This document shows, in pieces, positions 31,560-43,015 of a DNA stretch of 64,000 nt. The stretch lies in the NCBI GenBank assembly GCA_015501585.1, contig JADNRY010000008.1, forward strand, positions 558,001 through 622,000, in the 5' to 3' direction. The stretch comes from Rhodocollybia butyracea (taxonomy: Eukaryota > Basidiomycota > Agaricomycetes > Agaricales > Omphalotaceae). A model generated the notes under the pieces. It was given only the letters and a program-made list of their open reading frames with translations. It searched no databases and was not told the DNA's origin. Each line of letters starts with the position of its first letter. Position 1 is the stretch's first letter. The translations under genes and the position numbers were made by a program.

Positions 31560-31865
31560 AGTCACTCTTGGAGCTGTGGATGCGTTCAGGGGATTGCTGT
31601 AAACACCACAGCCCTAGGCTAGTGTTAAATGGCTGTTGAATGTAATTCGATATGATTTAGAGGCTTAGATTAACTCTCATCCTCCACGTTCGTATTATGG
31701 GGATAGATGCATGGTTATATATGGCATAGCCATGCATGCACGGATAGAGCGCGCTTTGTGAGGTTCAATTGAGAGGCATCTGTACATTCCGACTAAGGAA
31801 GTATGACGCATCTAAACAATTCTCCATAAGAGCGTGAAACCTCAACTTCTTTCACTACACCCACC
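31560..31865. other. Intergenic GPN3 / His-rich gene
   Basis: 306 bp with no open frame of note. It contains one good hairpin at 31707-31737 (12-bp arms atgcatggttat and atagccatgcat, one T-G wobble, 7-base loop). Confidence 0.6.
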
Positions 31866-32416
31866 ATGTCTGGTTATTACCCTACCCAAGGCTCGCTTCA
31901 TGGCCAGCCAGTAGTCTACTCTGGAAGTCATCATTCTCATCACGGTCATGGCATGCCCTATGCCGCCAGCGGAAGCCAGCAGTATTATAATCAACCTTCT
32001 TATGGCGGCAACGACGTTGTATATGTTCCGACTCATGCTAGTAGCAGCCATGGTCATGGCCGTTATACTGTAGCGCCCTCGACAGCATTGGTGAGTTTAG
32101 AGTTTCTCCAGCACTGACAAAAAGTAACATATCTTTTCTTCCCTAGTACGACGATGGCCATCGCCATCATCGTTCCAGACATCGCTCACATCGCTCACAT
32201 GGCCACGGCTACACCACAAGCGATGGCTATCATCATTTGACTTTTGGTGAACGCCTTCGCCGTTTTTTTGGGTTTGGCTCATCGCATCATCATTACAAGC
32301 ACCGGTCGAGAAATTCAAGCTGGGGTTTTCTTGGCCGGTCGCGGAGAAGGAGATATATGGATGCTCGTACGGGCGCAGAAGTTGATAGGCACGGAAGGCC
32401 TGTTTATCGCGTCTGA
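31866..32416 (+). CDS. His/Gly/Ser-rich small protein
   Basis: Two exons give about 163 residues. Exon 1 (MSGYYPTQGSLHGQPVVYSG, then HHSHHGHGMP and SSSHGHGRYTVAP) is rich in His, Ser, Tyr and Gly and looks disordered. After an intron of about 60 bp, exon 2 continues with DGHRHHRSRHRSHRSHGHG, then a more ordered, basic part: LTFGERLRRFFGFG and RRRRYMDARTGAEVDRHGR ending PVYRV. I recognise the ending as a conserved feature of uncharacterised agaricomycete proteins; no function is known to me. Histidine clusters could bind metals or nucleic acid, which is speculation. Confidence 0.7.
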
Positions 32417-32788
32417 GGCGCACCATAATGTGTTGCACAGACGGGAGCAATAACTCGGATTTGCTGGACAAAATCAAGTAAAGGCACCAACGACGAACAA
32501 TTTATGCTGTATTCCTTCACATTCCTATTAATGCAGTACCTTAGCACTCTCAGTTCTCGATATCTGTTTTGTACCCTATGTACCATTATTTATCATCAGG
32601 ATAACTGTTTCAAACAAAAATGTACTAGAATTTCGGGGGTAGTAGCTAGCTATTGAACGACTGTACTGTACATACGATAAGGAAATAAAATATACAATAC
32701 GAAAGTTATACAAAAACTGGTAACGTGGGCACCAGCGGCGAGGCTGTAAGCAAAATAAGCAAATAACGATAAAGAGGTGAACATTGCA
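32417..32788. other. Convergent 3' intergenic region
   Basis: 372 bp between the stop of the His-rich gene and the stop of the GTPase gene on the other strand; A/T-rich, with poly(A)-signal-like aataaa near 32684. No gene seen. Confidence 0.55.
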
Positions 32789-35700
32789 TCAATCCATTTC
32801 TTGATCAACATCCTGGAGAGCTTGAGCAACGTCAGAGGCGCACTGGACCTTCTGAACCTCTTTCGCAGCGTTCAACCACAACTGGACTTGTTCCAATATC
32901 TCGGTGATTGTTTCCGTCAACTCTTCTCGCCCGTCGGCCTCCTTAGGATCGTCTTGAGCTTCCTCCCACAACACTGCAAGATTGACCTCGATCTAGAAAC
33001 AGAAAAATGAGCGTCAACGAAACAATCACCTGTGTGTTGAACACACCTTTTTAGACAGCTCTTTGAAGGCAATATTGAGTGCTTCTCCAACCGAGGTACC
33101 TATCAACGCAAGTTTGTCCAGCATGACATCGGCTCCTTCATCAAACATGTCGTCCTTGCGTTCATCAACGAAGGTTCGGAAAACGAGCTACCACAAACAG
33201 CATTTAGTGCCCATCACTTCCTGCAAAATAAAGAAAGCAACCTTTTGACGAGCAACCGAGCCTCGGCCCGTCTCTTGCATCGCCAGATCGTAACCATCTA
33301 TCAAATTGTGCTGGACATGCGGAGCCAAGCACCTTGATACCTCTTTTTGTTGAGTGATAACCGTCTCCCCAACTAGGGCGACAGCCTGTTTCAAGGAAAC
33401 CTCCGCTTCTGCAAAGCAAAGCTCTCCTTGAATCTTCACTCGCTCCTTAAGGCCTGGTGCAGCGGACTTCTCCATATCTTCAAGGAGACAAAGGATGGAT
33501 GATTTTACAGTTTCTTCGAATGGAAGAAGAAGGTCTGTCTCGAACAACTTGCCCCAGGAGGCGGCGATGTTCTTGGTGAAAGGTGTGAGCAGTTCCATGT
33601 TGAGGTTGCGCCGCCATTCACCGTGACGACGAAGAGTGGCACGATACGTACTCCTGTAGAGTCGGTGTAAATACAAAATGCCTGATGAGACGACGTTACT
33701 GACCAGTACATGGAAGCAGCAAAGCTATCTGCAAGATCCACAGCGCCATTCGCGGCCTAGAGAACAAATTCGTGTTAGGTTCGAACAAGAGGATTGCACA
33801 AAACACGTACCAAAGAAGCTCCAACTCGACACTTGTCCTCAAGACCATCCTAAATCAGAAGTATACAAAAGACTGCCTGGACACTATTCCATCAACAGCG
33901 TACCTTGAATTTCGCTTGAAGCTGGTTTACACACTCGTTGATCAGCTTTACGAATTCCTACGTGAAACAAATGAATAAGCGTTCAAAAATTGGCATGGCA
34001 AGCCAAATACTTTGTTTAGTCGAGGCGTTACGCCTACTAAATTTCCACGTGAGTCCACCTTTGCTGGTTTTAACTTCTTCATGTCGATAAGATCTTCGTA
34101 CCCAGCACGGCTGTTCAGAAATGTCGAGAATGGATCCTCAAAATCACTGGATGAAGAGCCGTAGTAATCTGCTCCGTCGTCTTCATCGTCACCGTCTTCA
34201 AATTGAGATGCCCACATTTCCTCCATAGCACGCCGGTCTGCCGGAGTAACTTCACCAATTCCACTGATAAAAGTATTTATTGTGGTTGCGAAAGCTTTCA
34301 AGGAATCATAGAAATTCTTCACTGCACGAGTGCGAGATGCGATTGTGAGACTATGGCACCATTTCTGCAAGTCAGGGATACCTGAGAAATACCCAGTCAC
34401 TACAGCCCAGGTCGCAACATATGGAGTTTACGCACCAGTAGACGCTTTGTCAGAGAAGCAAGTTGATTCTCCGTCTCCTTTGACCTGATCTAATAAAATG
34501 TCAAGTGAGACACTACATAACACCTATCGAATGAGAGCACTTGCTGGTGATGCGCGTGTAGTCACGAGAAGAGCAAGTAAAAACAGGCAAGTTGATGGCG
34601 TCGTAGTCTGCATCACATCAGACTACTTCCTGATAGTAAAGAACAATAATACACACCTCTCTGGTTCACGCTGCTGTCGAAATTGTCAGGATCTCTTTCT
34701 TCAGCGACCTCATCTGATGAAAACCTATGAGCTTTGATTTTATAAAGCATTGGTAGCTGTAACTCACCATCAAGTTCTTTGAGACCTGTGAAAATTTTAA
34801 CACTGGGAGAGGCAAATCACAGTCCATAAACGCACCAGTTCGGAAGTCTTCCTTGAGTACATCTCTGCTGAATTCTGAGCGCTTCTTCGAGCACCAGCCA
34901 TTCTTTAACCTTTGTATCTTAGCCAAAGATTTCTTCAAAGTTGCGAGACGATCTGCGGCAGTCTTTTTATTATTCCTAGCTTCGGAGAGACGGCCTCGAG
35001 AGTCTTTGATGTCATTATTGACCTTGTCCAGTTTTGATTGAATACTTTCCTCTGTGACCTCCTCCACCAACTCCTCTACCTCAATATCGCTGTTGCCATC
35101 CTCATCATTTTCGGACTTTTCTTTGCCATCATCGCTGTCTTCATCATCCGAACTATCAGTGGCATCCTTGTCAGAGTCGGAGTCAGAGTCAGAGTCAGAG
35201 TTGCTATCGTTTTCAGAATCTTCGTCGATCGATGATTCGTCATCCACATCAATGTCGCTGTCTGCGGAGCTACGTCTACGCTTTGGCGATCCTTTTTTAC
35301 CTTTTCGATTGTTTTTCCGCTTCTTGCCAATAGGTTTCTTGAAGACAGCGAGTCCAGTAGCAGTGAGGACGGGAGTAAACTCTTCGCCGTTTCTGATAGC
35401 TTCGATGTGCTTTTGATGTTCTTTCTGAATGGCGCGAATATCCTTGAGCTCCTTTTCAATTGCTATTCAAAGTATTAAAGCGATGAGGCGTAGGCAATGA
35501 AAGATAGTACCTTTGACGAGCTTGTCAGACGCCGTCTTCTTTTGCTTCCAATTAGACGTCTCTTCGTTGATTTCCTCGATGTCCTCCTCTATGGCCTCCA
35601 ATTCAGGGTCATCCTCCAGTTGTAAGGCGCTGATGACCTCGGAGCAGCTAATATCGTCCGTCTTGCTTGCTGCACGCAGATGAGTAATTGAATTGGAAAG

Positions 35701-37726
35701 AAGCCATGAGAGCTCAGACAACTTACCGATGAAGGTGATGGCGTGGTCGTCGTAGCTGGATAAATGGTAAGTCGTGCAATAAGAGGAAAATCAAAGAGAT
35801 ATCACTTACTTCCCATCTGAAGATTTGATAAAGATAGTCTGAGTAACGAAGAGGAGATAGTATAGGACTACTTACCCACTGAAACAGACATTAACTGCTT
35901 ATCGACACGAAATTCAGCTGGAAGACTTACTCATTAACTGCAGTTTGAACGCGTCTCCAAGCAAATCGCGAGCGGTCTTGTCATCAACGGCTCTGTGGAA
36001 GACCGTCAGCAGACAGAAGGGATTAATAAAGATGTACATACCTTGTAATCTTAAATCGGGTGTCTCATATAAGGCAAAACGCAAGTCAAACTATAAAAAA
36101 TCCGTACCGGAGCCAAGATCCAAACACACTGTGTCGACGGTGAGTAAAAAAGAAAGTCATGATGGAAATACAATATACCTGCGCCCGTTTCATGTAGTCT
36201 TTAGCGATAGAGTTTCTCGCCGCATTTGCATCCGCCACACCTAAAACATGAAAGATGAGTCCCTATTACCACTGCTCCATTGCAAACTAACCAGGAAGAT
36301 CAACAAGAATACAGCCAGAAGACAGACATTCGGCAGGGCATCGCACATTGACTTGTCGGATAAGAGGCCAGAAAGCAGGTGCATTGTGATCCTTCTTCTT
36401 CTTGCTGGTGCCAGCAGCGTCACGGACTTTGTCCATCAAGCTCTTCTCGTCTTTCTTTTTCTTCTTCTTGTCTTTTCCGCGACTTTGATCTTTTGAATCG
36501 ATGTACTTTGCGATTTCTTCGCTGAAAATACGAGAGTTACGAGCGCATATATGCTTCGTAAAACCAAGTACGTTCCCCACTCCTGTAATTTCATATCAGG
36601 TAAAGCAATATGTAAAACGGAGAATGCTTACTGGGATCATGGGCGATCAGTTGCTCGGGCGTCATTGTGATTAAGCGTTCTTGGGTAAGCATGGGGTACA
36701 CTGCATGGATCTATACCGCCGGCTAAGAAATGAGTTAATCAGGGAAAGGAAGGCCAAAGTACCTTCTGCCACGCAACACCAGCATCGCTTTTAAGATCAG
36801 TAGTCCTTTTAAGGCTACCATCCTCCTCTATTAGATCGTGTTGAAGGACTGCAAGCTCTTGCTTCCATTCAGCTACGCTCAGAAAGGAGATATCGGCGTC
36901 GATTGTAGCCTTGGAATGATAAGCGATTTCAGTGACCACTGGGAAAAGGTAAAACTCTGGAAAAACGACAAGTTTGATGAAGGCATACCTGCGGTGCAAG
37001 CTAAGAAAACGAAAAATATTGAGAATTGAATACAGCACGGAAAAAGTACGGTCATACCTCGCATTCCCGAAGTAGGTACGATATTATCTGCGACAATGAT
37101 TAGGGTTTTACAAGTAAGAGAGTGAAGTGAAATTTACCATCCAGCAAGGCATTCAGAATGGAGGATTTGCCTATGCCACGGAATTGAGCCCTGATGCATC
37201 GAGAAGAATGATTGTTTTACCTGCTCCAGTGGCTAGAAACAAACACATTTAATACTGCATGTATCGATCAATCGAAATTAAGAAACTGACCACCACACAC
37301 AGCTATCAACGTCTTTGGAGTTGTCTGAGTTTCAAGTCTGCGGGAGGGGGGAGGGAAATGAATCAGATGGGCAACAGAAAGAGTGGAATCGCGTACTTTG
37401 CCAAATCACTGGCCCAGACTTCGTGTCTTAGCTTACTTCCCAAGTTTAACTTGTCAAAGTAAGCTTTGATGCACTTCACCATTTCAAGCCCTTCTTTGAG
37501 TGCTGATTCAGGCGAATAGTGTATGTCGGCGACCGATTGGTAAACATTGTATTTCTTGCTATCTCTGCAGATGACTGAAGCATTGTGCGCGACGCCACCG
37601 ATATGAGGAGGCTAGAAAAACAATCAGCTGACAAGAAAACACCATGAAACACGAAGCATTTACAGCGTCTTGCTCGCATTTGACTTGCACGGTTGAGGAC
37701 GATGTACCTTTTGCAGACGAGGACAT
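32789..37726 (-). CDS. Large dynamin-like/SLIP-GC-type nuclear GTPase
   Basis: A multi-exon gene for a protein of roughly 1,000 residues. The N-terminus is MSSSAKGTSSSTVQVKCEQ, then SLKRL-like helices (EMVKCIKAYFDKLNLGSKL) and a P-loop split by an intron, CGATGAGKSSILNALL, followed by NIVPTSGMRA and TEIAYH (switch I), and LVDLPGVADANAARN (G3). This order is that of the SLIP-GC/dynamin-like family, common in agaricomycetes. Middle exons contain coiled coils (AIEEDIEEINEETSNWKQKK; RLSEARNNKKTAADRLATL), a basic patch with GKKRKNNRKGKKGSPKRRR and a long Ser/Asp repeat. The C-terminal part is helical and ends ALQDVDQEMD. Over ten introns; some small middle exons near 35800-36290 are uncertain. It may act on nucleic acid or membranes; substrate unknown. 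Confidence 0.78.
35165..35205. repeat. TCAGAG/TCGGAG hexamer repeat encoding Ser-Asp
   Basis: Short tandem hexamers on the plus strand; read on the minus strand within the GTPase gene they encode alternating Ser-Asp, the core of an acidic tract of about 40 residues. Unit number is likely to vary between strains. Confidence 0.75.
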
Positions 37727-38168
37727 GGATAGGGGTGCAGAAGGAACTCTGCCTTCAAACGGCTCTGATTTGACCTGATAATGGAAAACGAGGCAGATGA
37801 ACGTTCATTGGTCAGAACGACAGACGTGGGGAGATGGAACATTCTAATGGGCTCACCAAAAATGGCTTTGAATTCATTGTCTGGTCCTTCTTGTGGCTCA
37901 TGGAAATACGAAAGAACGCGTTTTGGACGCGAAAGCTCAAGCTCGTGAACTTCAAGTCGTCGAAGGTGAAAAACAGAGCAGTCTTAGCTCGGGCCGCTTT
38001 TACTATGTTCGCCACGTGACAGTCGTCCAAGTCAATAAACAATTATCAATACCAAAGGCACGTGAAGCGCGAAAATGACGCCAATGCCAGTTAAAATGCT
38101 TAATCTACTACAACAATTTAGTATGGTGCTCAGCTCGCGTACTATATAGGTGCTCTGTGATGTAACGA
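37727..38168. other. Intergenic, no gene seen
   Basis: 442 bp between the GTPase start and the stop of the next minus-strand gene. Short frames on both strands (minus 37812-38042, plus 37834-38019) show no recognisable pattern; a further 5' exon of the GTPase gene cannot be excluded. Confidence 0.45.
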
Positions 38169-40483
38169 TCATAGTTTCTGTGGAAGCCAGTGACCCTTCA
38201 AATTTCTTGCCACATCCGCCTCCGCAAATGAGACGCGACTCCCACCACGATGGCTGTCACGACTCGAAGCCATAAAGGTATCTGACCATCCATTGGAAAG
38301 TCCTAACAACAATGCACGACCCTGCAAATAACTGGGTAGGCCTTCTACTGCCGAATCACCACCTTCCATCTCCGAAGAGCCCACGACCTCATCGCTAATT
38401 TGAGAGTCGTCCCACCCATCACAGCCACGCTCAGGTTCAACCATGTCCTCGGCGGCTATATCAAACGAACCAGCATCTTCGTCAAAATAACAATTATCTA
38501 CGGGTTGACATCGCTGGTCGATTTGCACACCCCCGTAATCAGTATACTGATGGGTGCTGTATGCGATATATTCCTCTTCGTCAATATTAGGAGCTTCTGG
38601 ATAACATTGGCCTTGAACCAGCTCATCGCCATCGCACTCCATTCCTTGTGAAGCCCACGTACGCGTGAAGTCACCGTCATTGTCAAACGAATAGACAGAA
38701 TTTGCGTCTTCTTCGTTAGTCCCCAGCGGCGGGGCATCGACGCTTGGTGGTATGTAAAAGTCGTGAGGATAACTAATACTTGGATGAGGGGCTGAATCCC
38801 AAAGATCCCGCGGGTCGAAAGAGAGAGGCTCGAAATCAATAGGATCAGAGAACACCAGAGGGTCCCATCGATCCTCCACAGGAGAAACATAAAGTAGGTT
38901 GGCGGGGCCAATGATTTTATTCTCATCCTGAATGGGAGAGCGATCCAAGTAGAAGGACAAATCCGTCTTTGTATCAGGCTGAAGAAGAGTCGGAAGTTGA
39001 TCGTTGTAGTGATCCTCCAATCGTGTATTACCTAGGTTGAAAGACTGTGCTTCACCGTCAGTCTGCAAAGGAGTACTGGCTTCAGAACACGATTTCCCCG
39101 AACGGGTGACTTGGCTTCAAGGGGGCGCCCCAGGAGAGGCGAGGGAAGTATATGATTTTCAGCACCCTCTGGTGTGGAAGATGTTGGCTGTGGCGGCATA
39201 AAGTATTTCGAGGAAAGATGAGGCTGAGAACGCTGCCTTGACAGACCGAATTGAGATGCAGACTGTGAAGGAGCTAGGGAGCTACTAAGTTGAGAGGTCA
39301 TGTCCGCTGTCTCTTTAGCATGCTTTTCAGCTTGGTCTGGAATTTCTTTTCTCCAAGGTAAGCCTTGCGTGTTTATGACCACGCTTCGCTGATGCTGAGT
39401 AGAAACTAAAGAAGGCAGAGCAAAATCTTCCCGTTCAATATCCCAGATCTCTGATTCCGCTCGAGCGATGGATGTTCCGTCCTCAAGAGTGGAGGAGCTC
39501 GACGCAGTAGAGCTTCTTGCCTGCTCCTTGATAGATGACCGACGTGCTTTCGGAGCGGAAGGAGCTGAGTGCTCTTCGATATCATCGTTTGAGTGCGGTG
39601 TTATTTCTCTCGAAATTTTGCCTAGAAAGACAGACTCTAGAAATGCCGGTGATTTGGCCACTTGATATACTTAGTTAAGCTTGAATAAAGCGATATAGTG
39701 TAAGGAGCCAACCTTTAAGTTTCTTGTTGATCTGAGTCTTCGTTGAAGCCTTGCCTTTGTTGAATACACCGAGAATAGGTGGAGGGGGTTTCATCTGTAG
39801 GAGGTTGTATCTATGATGCTGGCAGAACACTCGAACGAGCTTACAGTTAGGCGATTCTTTCCTACATTTGTCGCCGTAAATCCGTGCATCAACGCCAGTC
39901 CAGGCGTCTTTCGAGCAGCCTTCTTTTCTTTCTTCGCTAGAACTTCGTCTTGCGTTTTCTTATCGTCAGGGTTATCGTCGCCTTGAATTTCTGCTGGTCG
40001 TACAATTTCACGCCTGGCGCGCTTTCTATCTCGGCGGTCTGCTAATCCTACTCCATATTAGTTTTGAACCTTAATCGATATTGAAGACGAACTAGCGGTG
40101 GTTTCATCGTCATCATCAGGTTTTTCAGTACGTTTCTTCGTCTTTTTACCATCGGTAGGCGATATCAGTGGAGGTTTTCGCTCTTGTTTTGGTTTTGACT
40201 TTGTCTTTTTGTCAGGGCTTTTCGAATCAGTTTCTTGCTGACTGAGATCTTTCACTTTTGAGCTTCTGGAGATCAAGATGGGCGTAGAAAATCCGGTGAC
40301 ATTGTCTTGCTTTGGTAGACTACTATGCGTTGAAGAACCAACATTATTCCATCGAGCACGTCCTTCTTCGGCGTATAGTTTCATATGCGTCTTCTGGGAA
40401 TCTATAAATAAAGAGACGAAGTGGGATTTGTTGAGCTTTGGGAGAGTATCAAGTTTGAAGAAAGATGCTTTGAGTGTCGCCAT
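38169..40483 (-). CDS. Disordered protein of unknown function
   Basis: About 680 residues in four or more exons; no domain recognised. N-terminus MATLKASFFKLDTLPKLNKS and KMHxLYAEEGRARW-like residues form the only ordered start; then Lys/Ser/Pro-rich stretches (KKTKSKPKQERKPPL, ADRRDRKRARREIV) that could be nuclear localisation signals, a Ser-rich central part, and an acidic, Asp/Tyr-rich C-terminal exon ending EADVARNLKGHWLPQKL, which looks conserved. The frame changes near 39040-39110: the 39032-39661 exon and the 38169-39068 exon overlap in different frames. A very short intron (28-44 bp) or a frameshift is needed to join them. I cannot say what the protein does. Confidence 0.65.
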
Positions 40484-41081
40484 GGGTTTACTAGTAGAGT
40501 TTCCAGTTGAGTTGTGCTATCGGCAATACGGCCCGCTGTAATTAGCAACATTACTATTTACTAGTGATCCCCTCCTGGGGCTCCTCGGACGTAGCTTGCC
40601 GGCGACTTCGTGCAGCGACAACACCTTTTTTTGAACTCTACGCAAACGAAGACGAGACTTACATCGTAACTTATCCACTTATGAACGACTACTTGTCTGC
40701 AACTTGTAGACGAACTATTGTCTAAAGCTCGGTTAGTTTTACTTCAAGTTTTGTACGGTATCTACAGTTTCCTAATACAATTTTCGTAGTATGATAGTTG
40801 AGTATTAGGATAAGTAAATGTAGCGTACTATGATGTTGAAGCGTAAATGTAGTTCGACTTTGAATCTGACTGTGGGAAGAAAATGCACGAGCGCTTGTTA
40901 ATTTAGGAGTAGAAAGAACGTAGCAAGCTACGTCAAGATTATAGCAAAAATCGACAGTGGAACGAAGAACAAGTATAACTAAAAAATAAATCGGCGAATA
41001 AAGTAAGGTACGAGCTACATATACAGCACAGTCTGGAGCCAAATTTAACCACCCAAAAATTTGCACAGTACAAAGAAATCA
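40484..41081. other. Intergenic, no gene seen
   Basis: 598 bp, A/T-rich, between the start of the disordered-protein gene and the GPC1 stop. The minus-strand frame 40722-41066 has no recognisable pattern and lies in the region expected for the promoter and for GPC1 3' UTR. Confidence 0.5.
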
Positions 41082-43015
41082 CTACTCCTTCTTGGCCTTC
41101 ATTTGCAAACCTTCAAAAGTCGGCTCCGATACTGACTCAACTTGAGGCAGAGGTTCATGGCTAAGCACTGGCGATGAGTTTGAAGAACCAGAGCTATGAC
41201 CAAATGACGAGAGGTTGTCTTCGCTGGTGAACCGGGACAATGAATCGTCAGTAGGAGTGGATCTCCCCGATCGGGCCTGGGCGCTTTCAGCAAGTTCTTT
41301 CCGAAGAGCTTCGAGTTCACGTTCAAACCTGGACAGGAAACCCTTCAGTACAATCTTGATGCTATAAAGTTCAAAAGCTTACTTCCTGCCAAATACTTCG
41401 ATATAAAAGCCTCCGCCATTCCAAACGCTCACAGAGAAGATACAGATAAGGAATGCACCGCTCCAGACCGGAGAGTCGTAAAGTAGAAAAACGGCGGGTA
41501 ATTCCGTCACAACGCTGTAAACTGGACATGCATTCATGAAAGAGTGAAATACAACATCAGAACAAGAACGTACTTAGTTGTCCAAACATGAAAGCCGGGA
41601 TGCGCGTGTTCGGTGGGATACTGCAAAGCGCTTTACCAATGACACCTCGGTTATTGTTCAACATCCACGACATGGAGGTTGTACTAGGACCATATAATCA
41701 ATGACACGGTAAGAATGATTTAGGCCAAATGTACCGTTGACCCGACTCTATTTTTTCCCGGCGATCTATGAGGACGAACTAGAGCATATCAGATAAGAAA
41801 GTGAAAAAGGTGCCATCACAAACTCACCTTCCAGTAGAGAAGTTGCCAGATAAGGTCTAGAAAAATTGTTAAGTCAGAGAACAAAAAGATGGTGGTAGAT
41901 AGATACGAACAGATCCCCGAACTAAGAGCAAGGGCATTTAGGTGGTTCAAGTGGGGCAACTCGCGGAGAGCGGGGAATCTAGCCTCAGCATTAGGATAGT
42001 AATGCCTACAAAGACAAAATCAGCAGGAGTGGTATAAAATCGAACAAACATCTACCTTATAACCGTGAAACAAAAAGGTGCGTAGATATGCACGAAAAGA
42101 CTAGTGACTTTATCTTGATTGCGAAAAAAACATGCATTACATATTGAATCCGAACAATTCAACCAAACACTACGCACCTTGATCGTGAAACACCAGGCTG
42201 TTTCTCCAAGTGATGACTGCACTCGCTAGACTACCGTGGCTCAGGCAATAACATGCAACGAATAGTGCAGGTGAATTAGGGAAAATCCAAATGTAGATGA
42301 AGTTCAGGATAGTGACATAATAGCAGAGGTCGAAGAGGAAATAATGCCATGCACGCTTCTTGTAATTGTAAGCACGCAGGGGTATAAGGTAGAGTCCTTG
42401 GGCGGTATATGCTATATGGACCCATCTATAGTAAATCAGCGACAGAACATATAGCACAGAGACGAGAAACACACTGAGGTGCCAAGCCAAACATCAAAGC
42501 TGAGAAGAGCAACGACATGACACCAAAAAAGAATGAGATCTTTTCACGAGTTCGAACAACTTTCGCAGATTGCCACGAGCTCGCGAGCTTGGTCATTCGC
42601 GATGAGACCTATGAGCGACGGTTACGATGTTTCCCGCAATCCTTCGCTCCTACACATACCTTTAGCTTAAAGCTTTTCACTTCCTTGTCGAAGTTTTCCG
42701 CTAAATGGTCTCCGGCGGCAGAAAAATCACGCATCTTGAGGGCTTCCTCTGCTTTCATTTTGAGTCTATCGGAGTGGCGTTGAAGTTTTCGTTGAAGTAG
42801 ATCGACATGGGAGTCGAAGAATGTCTCCATTGTGTCTAGCAGAATGTCAAGCTCGGAAGTCATCAGACAGAAGGGAAAGTACCCAGCAGCGTGAAAGCAC
42901 CACTCCAGTCGGCCATATCTTCTCGTTTGAAACGTTCCAAACGATCTGAAAAGTAATTCTTGCTACCGTTGCCATTTCCATTTAACGGCGGGGTACTTGG
43001 CCTGGAGTTTGGCAT
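41082..43015 (-). CDS. GPC1: Glycerophosphocholine acyltransferase GPC1
   Basis: An ER multispanning enzyme (DUF2838 family) that acylates glycerophosphocholine with acyl-CoA, part of phosphatidylcholine remodelling. Starts MPNSRPSTPPLNGNGNG, then a soluble helical domain (DTMETFFDSHVDLLQRKLQR, KMKAEEALKMRDFSAAGDHL). Membrane exons follow: RWVHIAYTAQGLYLIPLRAY, the family signature WHYFLFDLCYYVTILNF with IWIFPNSPALFVACYCLSHG, then AVITWRNSLVFHDQ, CFTVIRHYYP, FMFGQLVYSVVTELP and FLICIFSVSVWNGGGFYIEV. The C-terminal tail is Ser-rich and ends LQMKAKKE. About ten introns. The HGSLASAVITWRNS block makes the assignment firm. Confidence 0.92.

Noticed and set aside
35038..35416. Long plus-strand frames opposite the GTPase gene
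   Set aside because: They are shadows of the Ser/Asp/Glu-rich coding sequence; the repetitive composition keeps other frames open.
37812..38042. Possible additional first exon of the SLIP-GC-like GTPase
   Set aside because: It cannot be joined to the next exon by an intron of reasonable length without breaking the frame; ATG 37726 gives a satisfactory start.
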